Positions 1 through 12,480 of a DNA stretch of 64,000 nt are shown one piece after another. Within the stretch, counting starts at the first letter, position 1. Each line of letters opens with the position of its first letter. Source of the DNA: Tenrec ecaudatus (taxonomy: Eukaryota; Chordata; Mammalia; Afrosoricida; Tenrecidae); NCBI RefSeq assembly GCF_050624435.1, contig NC_134537.1, positions 123,914,086-123,978,085 on the forward strand, in the 5' to 3' direction. A program made the position numbers and the translations under genes. The notes under the pieces are model-generated. The model worked only from the letters and a program-made list of their open reading frames with translations, was not told where the DNA came from and did no database searches.

Positions 1-23
1 CACAGGAAGCATTCATGCTCAAA

Positions 24-238
24 CCAAACCCAAACCAACCCCACTGCCATCAAGTGGGTTCTGACTCATAGCAACCCTTTAGGACAGAGCAGAACTGCCC
101 CTGGGGATTTCCAAGACATGAAATCCTTAAGGGATTAGGCTGCCTCCTCTTTCTCCTGAGGAGTGGCTGGTGGGTTTGAACTTCTGACCTTGAGATAGCG
201 GTTTAATGTTCATCCCACAGGGTCGATAGGGCTCCAGA
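24..238 (-). repeat. afrotherian tRNA-derived SINE
   Basis: The reverse of the SINE consensus: the tail block CCACTGCCATCAAGTGGGTTCT, CTCATAGCAACCCTTTAGGAC in the middle, and GGTTTGAAC-like B-box sequence near 172. About full length, diverged. Confidence 0.8.
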
Positions 239-939
239 GGCTCCTTTAATTTATCCCCAGGATTCAAGATAATTTGTTGTTATTTACTGTATGATAACAT
301 TTTTTCTCTCTTCATTTCACAAATGTGAAAGTATATTATGAAATGCAAGGGCTGACCACCTGGTTATCCTCCAGCTTGCCAAGGTCCTTGCTCGCAGGAA
401 TTGTCAGAGTTTCTCCCTGGCTGCTCACATCATCATTCCTGCTTATTTCCGGGCTCTCAACCCAGCTGCCTCCACTCCTGGTTGTCAGTCCTCTTCCAGA
501 AACAATGGTTCACCCATCCTGGCCACCACCACTAGTGGAACCTCTCACCCTCCGGCACAAGACACAAATGTTTACTAAAGGTTAACACAGTGATGTAAAA
601 GCTACAACATGCCACAGGACCATTTTACAGTGGCTTCCACATGAACCAGTGCTCTCCTGGAAATGGCCCTGCCATCCTCCCCACTGGGAGTTTCTCACTG
701 GCTGATTCTCCTGGGGCAGGAGCTTCTCTATGTGCCAGCCCCTCCTCTCTCTGTAGACCCTTCCCCCCTCTCCAGTTATCAACCTCTGGCCCCCACATTT
801 CTATTAATGTCCTTGACTAACCATCTTTAATGCCCACCCCAACCTAGGTTCTAAGCCTGTCCTGATGTGTCCTGAAGCTCATGGAAGCACTCTGGTCTCC
901 ACCCTCAGCAATACAAATCATCAGCAGCAGCTTTGAAAT

Positions 940-2222
940 GACAATACTGGATCAGGAGGAGGTGGGAGAAAGGGAGGGTGGACCCAACAAACCCAGGGTC
1001 AAGGGAACAACAAGAGATCTAAAATCAATGGTGATGAGGGTGTAAAATGCCTGGTGGGATTTGATCAAGTGCAATATAGCAGAGAAGGATTACTGAGAGC
1101 CGAATGAAGGTCAAACATGATAGTAGGACAGGAGGAAAGTAAAAAGAAATAGAGGAAAGAACTAGGAGGTAAAACACATTTATAGAGGTATAAATAGAGG
1201 CATATATATATGTAAATATGTTAGTATATAATGATAGGGATATAAATCTATGTACATATATTTATATATTAAGTATCAAGGTTGCAGATGGGCATTGGGC
1301 CTCTACTCAAGACCTACACTTTGTTCTAATAACCTGACATTCTGTGATGCTCACCTTCGTGAAACAATCCCTGGAGACAAAATGGGTGCATAAGCAAATG
1401 TGGTGAAGCAAGCTGATGGTGCCCGGCTATTAAAATATATAGTGTCTGGAGACTTACAGGCATAAAGTTAAGCAAGCAGCCATCTAGCAGCGGAGCAACA
1501 AAGCCCCCATGAAAGAAGCACACCAACCTGTGTGATCATGAGGTATTGGTGGGATCAGGTATCAGGCATCAGAAGAACAAAAGTAAACAATCATATTGAA
1601 GTGAACAAGGAGAGTGGAGACCCAAAGCCCATCTGTAGACAATTTGACATCCCCTCACAAAAGGGTCACAAGGAAGGGACAAGTCAGTCAGGGTGCAGTA
1701 TGGCACCAATGAAACATACAAAATTCCCCTGGTTCTGTAATAACCACTATCATGACCTCATTTCTACATTACAAATCCAGCTAGACCAGAACATGTACAA
1801 AGTACAGATAAGAGCTCTCCACACACAGAATCCGGAACAGACAAACCCCCTCAGGAACAGTAATGGGAGTGTCGATGCCATGAGGGTAGGGGAAGGTGGA
1901 GGGAGAAGAGGGAGAAAGGGGGACCTGATCACAATGATTGTTGTACAATGCACCCCCTACACACATTCCACCCCCCAAGGGGAATGAACAACAGAAATGT
2001 GGGTGAAGGGAGACAGAGGATGGTGTAAGATATGAACATAATAATACTTTATCAAGGGTTCATGAGGATGGGAGGGTGGGAGAGGAAGAGAAAAAGAGCT
2101 TAAGTAGAATGAAAAAATTTTGAAAATGTTGATGGCAACATATGCACAAATGTGCTAGATACAATTGATGTATGGGTTGTTATAAGAGCTATAAGATACT
2201 CAATAAAATGATTTATTTTAAA
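940..2222 (+). mobile_element. L1 3' end (afrotherian type), 5'-truncated
   Basis: A copy of the L1 3' non-coding tail that recurs throughout the window. Diagnostic blocks are the GGAACAACAAGxGATC segment, one AAGCAAATGTGGTGAAG unit near 1393, and the terminal AATAAAATGATTT near 2206. No ORF2 sequence is present. It is diverged and carries small deletions. Confidence 0.8.
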
Positions 2223-2235
2223 GCGAGAGGGAGAG

Positions 2236-2335
2236 ATCTCTGTGGGGCATAGTGATTACAATTTGGGCTGCTAAGGTGAGTTGTCCTCCTCGGGAGAAAG
2301 ATGGGACTTTCTGTCAACTGTCACCAGCGCAGAAA
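2236..2335 (+). repeat. SINE fragment, 5' half
   Basis: Has CATAGTGATTACAATTTGGG, then GCTGCTAAGGTGAG and GGAGAAAGATGGGACTTTC. It starts within 15 bp of the L1 end. Confidence 0.65.
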
Positions 2336-2339
2336 CTTA

Positions 2340-3915
2340 CACGACAGTCCCACTTGTCCTCCAGGGTCTCTGGGAGCCAGCACGTCCCCATGCCTTTGAG
2401 TGTGGTTTTCCCTTCGAGGAGCCCTGAGAAATGGAGACCCACCTTTCCCCAGAGAATCCAGAGCCACCTCACAGCAGGGGGGCTCCCGGAAATTCATTTC
2501 TACCCTTCAGTGCTTGAAAGGGAATTTCCCCTCCTTGGGCCACTCCTCAAAGATGCCTGCCTCTGGAGGGGAACCACCCTTCGCGGTTTGCCCGATCAGG
2601 AGGCAGAAGGGTGTCTTGAGATGTGGGTGAACCTGAATCCTCAGTGACTTTCCGGCAATGACAACAAACATCCCACTCCAGGTTAAAGAGTCCGAAGGAC
2701 TTGCTTGGGTCTTGGGTTTAAAATAGGAAAGGGGGTGAGTGTGTCGGAGTTCCCTTCTCGGAGTTCATAGTCTTTTGTTAAATGAGATGCTATCAGGAAT
2801 TTGAGAGTGATACTAAGCCGGAATCTCGTGCTAACTTTGCCTCCCCCTCTTCATCAGCGAGATCAAAGGCTTGCAAGGTTGGGGCGGGCCCTCAAGGGGG
2901 TCTCTCTCATCTCCCCTCCACCCCCTCAGTGGCAAATGGTCATTCCACTCTCCTGGACTCAGTGACACTCGCTGAGACAGAAGAGACAGAGAGGCACCTC
3001 CTGTTTACGAACATTTGATTCTTCTAGATCAGAGCTTCTTAAACTGGATTTTGACCCCAGATGGGCTTGTGTGACTGAATGTGGAGTCACCAAAATCTGG
3101 CAACTGTAGAAAGCTTCTGACGCATAAGGACCCAAAAGCGATTCAAACGCAAACACGGAATGAAGGCAGCGCTTGTCTGGGCCGCACCTTGAGCCTTCAC
3201 TGTAGCTCTGGTTCTGAACACACTACGGTGCTCCTGGTCACCGCAGCACCAGGCTCTGTCGGGGTCTCTGCCCCAAAGGCTACGCCTTACGTTTAACTTA
3301 TTTTCATTTCCATCTGTCCTTCCCCTCACCCATGCTTATTAAGTTAATTCTGACACATGGGCAGGGCGTCTTACATTTTGTTCCACTTGCAATCCCTTTT
3401 GGCCCGAGGAATTGTTTCATGACCTGGGTAGGGTATACAGGTGCTATATAAAATAAGCACACAAATCAAACGTGGCTTCTAATGACGTGAATGATTTTGG
3501 AAGTACTGTGAAGCACCACATTTCTGGTGGTATTTTTTGGCTACTATGAGCCAGAATCAACCTGATGGCAGTGGCTTTGGGCTTACTAGGGCTTCTGGGT
3601 TTTGGTTGTTTTTTTTTTTTCCTGTGCTTTCCTCTCCCTTCCTGTCCTTTTATCAGCCTTCTGCAAGCACTAGGTTCTATGACAACGGAGAAGAGCAGGA
3701 GATGCGTTATACTGAGGGCCCAGATGTTAAATCTTTTTCCGAAGCATTCTTATTTTAAAAGCAAAACAGTTTCGTTCCTTTGGGGCTGCCTAACATTCGC
3801 TTCCTCTTCTTCTGGTGGTAGCACATTTTGATTGCTTGTTTAATGAGCTTGGAGTTAGATGGTCATTTCCCCCATTGGATGGCTTGATTTGATGTTTCTT
3901 TGGGGATCATGCATT
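2340..3915. other. intergenic stretch, no gene seen
   Basis: Open frames of up to 131 codons occur here, but no recognisable domain or splice structure was found. A stretch at 3030-3180 (AGCTTCTTAAACTGGATTTTG) looks like an old DNA-transposon relic; this is not certain. Confidence 0.5.
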
Positions 3916-3919
3916 CTGA

Positions 3920-4640
3920 GTTGTCTTAATTAGTGTTCTCTACTTGTAGCTCTGGGTCGTAATATCCTTTGCACTGGCTACATAGACTTCACAGACAATA
4001 CTCGTGATTAAAGGCTTTATTAGGGAAGTCGGCAGGTTGTCATTCGAGCAAGAAGGGCCCAGGAGACAGCTGTTTGTCTTAGGATATGTTACAAAGATCT
4101 TTATGGTCTGCTTAAGTATGTCCAAAGGGGCATACCACTTCGATGGAAGACCCAACAGGAAAATGTTCAGCTCAAGGTCTGTGCCTCAGCAGGCCCACTT
4201 TCCCCAATTAAGTGCCCAGAAGCGCCCACTTCAAAAGCCAGCCTCGTGCACAAAGGCGCTCAGCTTTACTGGCTCTGTGGGGTGGGAAGTGCATCCCTCT
4301 GTCCCAGGCTCGGGCTCCTGTCCTGCTGCTGCTCCTCGGATGTTGCAAGGGTCTTTTTGATGCAGGGGTCTCAGGTGCAGCGGATGTGCTCCACTTCTGG
4401 CTCTTCCCGGTAGTGAGACCTCTCCTCCTGCTTCTTCTCAGTGGGCTCCTTTTATGCACAACAGGATGGCATTCCAGAGAATCCTGTTCACAATTTTCCA
4501 CAGGTGAGTCCTGTCATATCTTCCCCCACCTTCTTACCAGACCCGGGCAGGGAAAGGTCATTTGGTGGGAGTTAGAGGCTCTGGCTAGCAGAGCCACGTT
4601 AAACAATTCACTCACCTGTGCCAGCACATGTGACCAATGA
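3920..4640 (+). repeat. possible repeat family B
   Basis: Blocks such as CACAGACAATACxxGT and the Gln/Leu-codon-like CTGCTGCTGCTCC run recur in the same order around 21145-21370 and 21925-22460, and partly at 15400-15800. Open frames across it are not conserved between copies. Family and class were not recognised. Confidence 0.35.
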
Positions 4641-5024
4641 ATGTTTCCAGGCACCAAGTCCCTCTGCAGTTACCAGCTTCCTTTTCTTTCCAAACCTGCT
4701 CTTTAGTCTTTTTGCCTATCCTGAAAACTCCGTTGTATTTTTCCAGTACATTTCCATATCGCAAATCTCTGCTTAAGATCCCTATTATCTTCCCAAATTG
4801 GTTCACAGATTTAATGCCATTCTCTAAAATTTTCACAGAAATACAAAGGTCTTGACTATTTTGAAATAGTCAAGAATACTTTGAAAACCCATTCACACAA
4901 AGATTTGCACCCAAAAAAAGCTTATAGCAACTTTAGAAATAATAGCCTAATGCTGAAAACAATGCAAATCATCTGTGAAGAGGAGCATGTGCTATGTGCA
5001 GATAATGGAATCCGGATGCCAAGA

Positions 5025-5222
5025 CCAAACTCACTGTCGCCACGTAAATTCTGACTCAGAGTCATCGACGGCACAGAGCAGCCACTGTGGGCTTCCTAGA
5101 CTCTAACTCTTTACTGGAATAGAAAGCTCCATCTTTTTCCAACAGAGCAGCTGCTGGTTTCAAACTGCTGACCTTGTGGTTAGCAGCCCAACGCATAATC
5201 CACTGTGTCACTAGGGTTCTTT
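5025..5222 (-). repeat. afrotherian tRNA-derived SINE
   Basis: In reverse it carries GTCATCGACGGCACAGAGCAG near the tail and GACCTTGTGGTTAGCAGCCC at the tRNA-like head. Confidence 0.8.
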
Positions 5223-5754
5223 AGCTAACAGAATTTACTCAACAATGCTGAGAATGAACCATTCACTCTGTACATACTATGAAGGAATATATAGACACAC
5301 GGGTGTGCGTATATGACTCCAGTATGAGAATTCTAGACTATAAAATCCAATTTGTGGTGATACAAGTCAGAACATTATTATTTATGGGACATAGGAACGA
5401 TCTGAAACAGGACAGGAAAAAACCTTTTGGGCTGACTCTAATAAGGTGTGAGTTACATGATTCTTTATTGAAGAGTTAGTTACATGGGTGTATGTTATTT
5501 GAAAATTCATCAAATTGTACACTTAATGCCTATGTATTTCATTGTATGTAAATTTGCTTAACAAACTATTAACAAAATATACATTTCTCATTTGAAAAAC
5601 AAAAACAAAAAAACCTTTTTCAAAGTAAAATATTCAGCTGAGACTTAAAAAGAAAACGTGCAAAGCCCTAATGTGGGAATCATTTGACACACATAGAAAA
5701 GGACTTGCTTCTCAAATATATAAAGAACTCTTAAAAAAAACTAAATATATGTAC

Positions 5755-6310
5755 ACACTGTGTTAGTCTGGGTAGACTAGATAAACAAATTCACAGACAC
5801 TCGTGTATGAGAAAGAGCTTTATATAAAGAATAATTTCTTATAAAAAGAATTGTAAATTTAAAAAAATCCCAGCCAGTCCAGATCAAGTCCATAAGTCTG
5901 ATATTAGCTCTTATGTGCAATACGAGCCTATAAATTCCTCTTGACACTCACAACACATGCAATGACACTGAATGCAGGAAGATCACAGATCAGTGGGTGG
6001 AAAGTCTTGTGGATCTAACGACAGTGGAAGCATCTCAGTGCCGGCATGGTCTTCATGTGGCTCGTCCAGGTCCAGGGCTCTGGCTCAATCAGCGTCACTC
6101 CTCGTAGTTTGTCAACAGGAAGGTCTCGCAGGGAGAGTGTGTGTCCCACCTCCCTGGAGGGAGACAGAGGTTCCCAGAATCCTCAGGAGAAGGCCATGCC
6201 CACACAGAGGCCTCATTGGCTATGACCTTATTGACAGGCTAGATTCCACCCCTTCATTCAAGTTGACAGTAGATTATGTAACTGCCATACACACACCAAC
6301 AATTGTGTAT
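5755..6310 (+). repeat. interspersed repeat family A, about 550 bp
   Basis: Shares an ordered series of blocks with 21375-21925: GGGTAGACTAGAxAAACAAATTC, CATAAGTCTGATATTAGC, ATGCAGGAxGATCAC and AAGGCCATGCCCACACAGA. No coding capacity or target duplication was seen, and the class is unknown; an LTR-like or other non-coding element is possible. Confidence 0.65.
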
Positions 6311-6704
6311 AAAAACAGATGAAAGTTTTGTTTTGACTTTTGACTTTTCATGGAAGTAAGAATAGCTTATAAGCAATTAATGGATAAGTGTCTTACAGGA
6401 AATGAATATTAAAACACATTTTGAACTAAGTAGGCACACAGCCCCTGGGTACAAGCAGTTTACCTGTTTGGTTGCTAACGTAAAGGCTGGAGATTTGAGT
6501 CCACCCAGAGGTGCCTTAAAAAAAGGTCTGGAGATCCCTTCTGAAAAAATCAGCTACTGAAAGCTCTATGGAGCATACAGTTCTATTCTGGCACACATGG
6601 ACTTGCCAGGACTTGAAATCAACAAAGCACCTGGTTCCTTGAAGAGGTGACAGGATTGGTAATAAATGCCAGGGGATTCCAGCAGGCTAAATAAAGCATT
6701 TCCT

Positions 6705-6845
6705 CGTTGGGAGCTATGGTGTTGCTATTGTGAAGTGTTTGACTGCTAACCTCAAAGTGGGTGGTTCAAACCCACCAGCTGCTCCAAAGGATAAAGATGG
6801 GTGTGTGTGATTTCTCCTCCTGGAGGGATTTAGCTCCGAAATCTT
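6705..6845 (+). repeat. SINE, 5' two thirds
   Basis: Head GACTGCTAACCTCAAAGTGG, then GGTTCAAACCCACCAGCTGC and AAAGATGGGTG. The tail is missing. Confidence 0.75.
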
Positions 6846-8214
6846 ATATAGCATCTGTGGCAGTTATATACATTCATGCCAACTTGAGGGTATATAAAAG
6901 TGTAGGGGTGGTATCCAATCAGGTGGGTGTCTCCTTGAGGGGGTGGCCTCTCATAAGGAGGGCCCTGGGAACCGCCCCTTCTGCCTTCCTGTTCCTGCTG
7001 GCTGACCCTGGTTGCTGCCAGAACCCTGTGGTGGTTCCACTGCCATTGGATCCACATGACTCTGCTCCCACCGACCTGTGATCTCCCTGCATATTGTTTG
7101 TGGCTGCATGAGTCTGAAGTGGGACTTATGGTCTAGTATCAGACTCATGGACTTGAGTTGGAGTGGGCTGGGATGTTTTCTTAATATAATGCTCTTTCTT
7201 ACACATATATGAGTGTCACTGGATTTGTCAACCCGGCCTCACACAGCATCCTAACTAAGTGGCATGGCAGTGACTTTGCTTGTTTTGGTGGTCCAGTGGT
7301 AGAGCTTTTGACTTCCATGTGGGAGATGAATCAATTCTGCTCAGTGCATCTCATGAGTGCACCTGTTGGACAACCAAGCCACACTGCCAGCAAAGGCGTC
7401 AGTGTTACTGTAAGGCTAACCAAGTTTCAGGGGAGCTTCCAGACTAAGGACTAGAAAAAAAGGCCTAGCAACCTATTTCTGGTAGTCAGTCAGTGGATCA
7501 CTGTGGTCCAATGTGCAACCAACCATGGGAATAGCACTGAATTGGGCAGACTTTCCATGTGAAACCAACCTCGCTATGTGACAGGGGTGACTCTACAGCA
7601 GCTAACAACAGCAAAGAGGTCATAAATAAGAGGAGTCATCTACACTGCTGGTGGGTGGGTGTGAATTGCATACATTTTATAAAACAGTATGAAAAAATAT
7701 ATGCCTAGGGTCGCTCTGAGTTGGAAACAACTTGACAGTACTTAACAATAACATGAAAAAAGCAGTATGTAAAAATTGGCATTATCATGTAAAGCTGAAT
7801 ATGTCTGTCACTATAGAGACACCCCCCCACCCCCTAGCGCTGTGGATTTCCAAGACTGTAACTGCTTATGGGAGTAGCTAGCCTAGTCCTTTTCCCTGGA
7901 GGTTGTTTCAAATGGTGCAGTCATAGTGTTAACACAATTCAGCAAGTCCCCTGTAAGACGCGTATGGAAATGTTCAGCATTGCATTGTTGGTAACAGCTG
8001 AAAAATTGAAAACCGCTGTTTCCATACAAAGGAAAGTACCCGAAGGCATTCCAAAGACAAGGAAGGTGCATGAGCTAAATCCGAAAAAAAAAAAATCAGT
8101 TTTGAGTGAAAAGAGCATTTGTGGGAAAATGCATACCAAATAGCACATACATTGAGAAATGTAGTAATCAACACACTATTGGTCCTAGGGAAACGATGGT
8201 AAAAGCATAGGAAC

Positions 8215-8640
8215 GATAAACACAAAGTCACAACGTTCTCCTAGGGAGAGGATGCTGCTCAGAAGTGTGCCAGGAGAGCCAACCCATAGCCACCCAACAG
8301 GGCGGAGTAGAACTCCATAGGGGTTCCCAGAAGAGTAAGAGGACAGGGGAAATGTCTCATAATCACCCCCCCCCCCACCCCCAGGGGACGAACAACCGAA
8401 ACCACGTGGGAAAAGAGACAGCGGTCGGTGTAAGATATGAAAATAATAATAACATCATTTATCAAGGGGTCACGAGGGTGAGCAGGGAGGGAAAAAAGAG
8501 GAGCTGATACTAAAGGTTCAATAAAGTACATGTTTAGAAAATAATGATGGCAACATATGTACAAATATGCTTGATACAGTTGATGTATGGATTGCTTAAG
8601 AGCTGTAGAGCCCCCAATAAAATGATCTTTTAATTTTAAA
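8215..8640 (+). mobile_element. L1 3' end fragment
   Basis: The last about 425 bp of the same L1 tail, ending ATAAAATGATCTTTTAA. It shares GTTGATGTATGGATTG and the purine-rich GGTGTAAGATATG blocks with the other copies. Confidence 0.75.
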
Positions 8641-8899
8641 AAGTTAAGGTAACTAATGATTTATTTCCTGATCCGGTAATGGGTCCATTATATATGCTAC
8701 GCATATACCTGCACGAGACAAGTTTTTAAATTAAAAATCACAGAATGTTAGTTCCGTAAAATCCCCCTCCCAGATTACAGCAGAAGAAACGGATAGAGAT
8801 AACATGACGTGCCCCAAAACACTGATTAGAGGGAGGATCCGGGATAGAAGTCTTTTTGGCGGAGTTAAACTCTCAATGACCAAGCAGCGCGGCTCAGAC

Positions 8900-9700
8900 C
8901 GGTTTACATTTGTTTTACATGTGTTTTTGTCGCGCCAGCGGAAGCTTCCGCACTAGCTCCTCCCCCTCCCGCCCCCGAGGGGCCGGCCCTCCGGCCTACG
9001 GAGTGGGCGGGCCAGAGAACTCGCGCAGGGCGCGGGTGGAAAGGAAAGCCCGGGATAGATCCGGAGCTGCAGGAATCCTTCGGTGACTGATTGCTCGGCG
9101 TGGACTCCAGCTCCGTTTCGAATGATATCCATGCCGGGGAGGAGCCCTGGCCCTGGCCCAACGCACAACGTGGTCGCCTTCGGCTCCGTCGCGATTGGCT
9201 GCTCAGAGCGGCTGGGGGCCCGGCGGTCTCCGCGCGGTCTTTACGGCCTGGGTTTAGGTCCCGCCGCGGGTTGTCGCAGCTGCGGAAGCGCCTGGTGGGC
9301 GCGCAGACGCCCTTCCGCAGGCTGGAGACGGGCGTAACTTCCCCTCGGCTGCCGACGTAGCTTCGTGGGTTCCTTTGAGCCGAGTCCTGGGACTCCATGG
9401 TTCTGCCTCTGTGGTAACTTCTCCGAGCAGCAGTGAGTGCTTGGGCGTCCACGCGAGTAAAATGTGGATAGTAGCGCCGGCGTCATGGGATTTTCGTAAA
9501 AATTAAAGGACGTGGTGGGGAAATTGGTGCTTGGCAAGCACGTGAGTTGTTTGGAGTGTTGGCGCTGCGAGAGAGCGCCCGGGTCTCCGCCCCTAAGAGC
9601 TGGGTAGTCTGGGAAGCGCCCAGACCCTGCCGGTCGGGCTGTCGGAGTCGGTGTTTATTGGTGTTTTTTACTGTCTGCATGAATGTAGCGTGGAAGCGTG
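8900..9700 (+). promoter_or_regulatory. CENPU: CpG island, probable CENPU promoter and first-exon region
   Basis: This is the only strongly CpG-rich, GC-rich stretch in the window, and it lies upstream of the first recognisable CENPU exon on the same strand. It holds GC-box-like motifs (GTGGGCGGG near 9004) and an inverted CCAAT box (GATTGG near 9194). Exon 1 cannot be fixed. One candidate donor, AGCAGCA|GTGAGT after 9432, has no phase-compatible ATG upstream and would make exon 1 non-coding. Another, TGTG|GTAACT after 9413, is phase-compatible with an ATG at 9397 but would add only six residues unlike the human N-terminus. The promoter call is inference from composition and position. Confidence 0.6.
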
Positions 9701-11290
9701 AGGCACCGAATAGTTCGCCAGGCCTTCCAGTCCAGCTAAGTGTCCTCTGAGGAGTATTTGCTTTGTGGCCTTCTTCCTGTTGTCAAGCCCCCAGCGTATT
9801 TGTAAAACAAACCCAGGAGAGTAGAGCTGAAGCGAATCATCTGGGAAGACCGAACGGTCCTGGTTGGCCCAAGCCATATACTATTATTTTTTAGGCTTTC
9901 ATTTGAAGCCTGGTTGGAAAACGGCGCTTGGAATGTTAATTGCCTTCGCGGGTTGTGTGCACTTGCGGCGTTGAGGATGTCAGGAGCCTGTGTATCCCCG
10001 GCCCCATCACGCCCAGGCCTGGCTTGGGTGTTGAGGATTTCCACCTGCAGAAGAGGTGGTATTTGTCCTGAACTTGGGGTGAGGGTGGAAGGCCGCCCAG
10101 CAGAGCGGGGTGTGTGTGCGGTGGGGGGTGGATGGAGCCTTACTGAGCAGGAAGGTGGGGAAACCAGGAACTAGAGTCCTGTGGTCAGTGGGGAAGGACC
10201 AAGGACTTCCCCAGTGGAGAAAAAGTGATGGAGAAGAATTTAGGGGCACTGGACATCAGCTGCAATAAGGCCAACTTAATTTAATCAATCAGTGGCTTGT
10301 TTTTGTTTAACGTTTTTGTGTTAGAGGCAAGAGATTATGTTCATTCCCCCCCACCCCCCAATGCACTGTTAAAAATATACCATCAACTCTATGTATAGCT
10401 ATCAGATTTATTTCCATCTTTCCAAAGTCCTACCTAGGACCTATTAAAGGCACAGAGGAATCTGCCTTTTTTTTTTTTTGGAAGACGGACATGGTAAGAG
10501 ACCTTGGAAAGGACTTTGGTGAAGACATGTAATCTGGTATCTAGTTCTGTTACTATTACTTGGAGAAAGAACCGTTGTTTCTCTGAAGTAAGGATCATGC
10601 TCTATTAAGAATGTTTTAAAATGAATACTATTCCTACCATCTCGTTTTGATAATCCAATAAAATCATGTTGCTGCAAGTGGCTCCTGGACCAGCTAGCTA
10701 CATACATCAGCATCACCTGGGAACTTGATAGAAAGGCAAAATCACAGACACCAGCCAGGTCTTTCCTTTTGCTTCTTGTTAGCTCCCTGGAGTCGGTTCC
10801 CATCCCAGGTAACCCTCTGTGTGAGAGAATGAAGCTGCCTGGTCATGACCAGTTTTGCAGCCATTGTGTCACTTCATCCATTGCACCATTTCAGGAGGGA
10901 ACATGAACAAGAAGCTTAAGCTTCCCTGAGAACATTAGCAAAAAAATCAAAGCCTCAGGAATTGGCAGGAGATGTTTCAACAAGTGGGTACATTGCTAGA
11001 AGCACTCCTGTCTAGCCAAGAAGTCTGGAAAGCAGTAGTTACCTGGCCAACTGACTGGCAGATATCTGTTGTATGTGTGCGCATTCCAATTGAGGGTGAT
11101 CCAACAGTGTGATGAATATAGCATGTGGTTAACATTTTGTTGATGACAGTAAGATCTATCTGTACGTCAACAAGGAATTGCCAGAAATCCGCCCTGGATG
11201 CCGCAGAGGATATGTTCTTGCTGTTGGGGGCTGTGTGGAGCCCAGTGCAAGGCGTAGCTACCCCGTGTGCAGCAGAGTGAAAGAATGCCC
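9700..11290. other. start of CENPU intron 1, no further exon seen
   Basis: The composition falls from the CpG island to ordinary intron. A CpG-poor G-rich patch lies near 10070-10180. No exon with resemblance to CENP-U was found before 17086. Confidence 0.4.
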
Positions 11291-11294
11291 TGCC

Positions 11295-12480
11295 TGGCCT
11301 GCGTCCGCCTCACCATTGTTGTTGGACTTGAGCCATTGTGTGGCCACTGTGTTGAGCCACTTCATGGAGGATCTTCCACCCCTTTTTGGGGCGGACTTTC
11401 TATTTCAGTGAGCATGATATCCTTTTCCAGAGACCATCTCCCCTGATTCACATTATGTGAGGTGACGTCTTGTCCTTGCTTCCAAGGAGTGCTCTGACTG
11501 TCCTTTACAACAGGTTTGTTTCTTCTAGCATAGTGGCCTTCACCCTTGCTAAGGCCGCAGCCCTTTCATATAGTTCCTCATGATGGTGACCCCAGCCATA
11601 AAATGATTTCCGTTGCTACTTAATCACTGTAATTTTGCTACTGTTAGGAATCGGGCGATCCCTGTGAAAGGGTCGTTTGCCCCCCCTGTTCTAGCAGGTT
11701 ATGTTACTTTATTCTTCACCAACACCAAAGTTCAAATGCGTCAGTTATTTTTCAGTCTTTCTTATTCATTGTCCACATATATGAGGTGATTGAAAATACC
11801 ATGATGACTTGTGTCAGGCACTTCTTAGTTCCCAAAAGTGGCACCTTAGCTTAACACATTAAAAGGTTTCAGCACTGTTTTTGCCCAGGCAATATGTCAT
11901 TTTGTTTCTTGACTGCTGCTTCTACAGGTGATGGTTGTGGATATAAATAAAATTAAATCCTTGACAAGTTTGGTATGTTCTGTTTATCATGATCCTGCTT
12001 ATTGAACCAGCTGTGAGGATTTTTTTTCTCATGATGAGATGTGATCCATACCAAGGCTGTATTTTTTGATCTTCATTAGTAAGTGCTTCAGGGCTTCTCT
12101 GAAGAAAGATTGTGTGTGTGCATATCACAGGTTGTTGATGACTTTTCCTCTAATCCTGATGATGAATTCTTTATACGGTCCAACTTTTTGCATTATATCT
12201 CAGCATACAGATTGAATAAGTATAGTGATAGGATGCAACCCTAATGCATGTTTTTCAGGATTTAAGACCAAGCAGTATCACTGCAATATAATGAATTATT
12301 TAATATTGCTCTTCTAGCCATAACTTGTTTTACCAACCAAAGATCTTCATTTTTATGAGACTGGGAAAGATGAGCGGGGAACACCTGGCCTACAGGCCTA
12401 TAATATCAATACCAGTACTTATTATCAATACCAGTAATTATTGCATGCTGTTCTAGCCATTCATTGAATTAGCTATGAGT
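11295..12480 (-). mobile_element. RTE (BovB-like) retrotransposon fragment
   Basis: Read in reverse, the stretches at 11315-11480 and 11760-12140 match the 3' half of a BovB/RTE element, including the downstream block GAGGATCTTCC and the region around ATGAAGATCAAAAAATACAG. It is decayed by stops and interrupted by a hAT-like element at about 11530-11698. Confidence 0.6.
11530..11698 (-). mobile_element. hAT-like element, degraded, inside RTE
   Basis: The reverse of the same family: GCTAAGGCCGCAGCCCTTTC, TCCTCATGATGGTGACCCC and GTGAAAGGGTCGTTTGCC. Its termini are eroded, so no clear target duplication was found. Confidence 0.65.

Noticed and set aside
2252-2647. 131-codon + strand open frame
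   Set aside because: It begins in a SINE and shows no splice signals or domain.
9131-9337. ATG in the CpG island with a Pro/Gly/Arg-rich start, as a candidate CENPU exon 1
   Set aside because: It loosely resembles the human N-terminus in composition, but no consensus donor ends it in the phase needed by exon 2 (the only fitting sites, such as CGGCG|GTCTCC, are weak).
8904-9452. 182-codon minus-strand open frame across the CpG island
   Set aside because: Long frames are expected by chance in GC-rich sequence, and a competing frame covers the other strand. The product is Arg/Ser/Pro-rich with no known domain.
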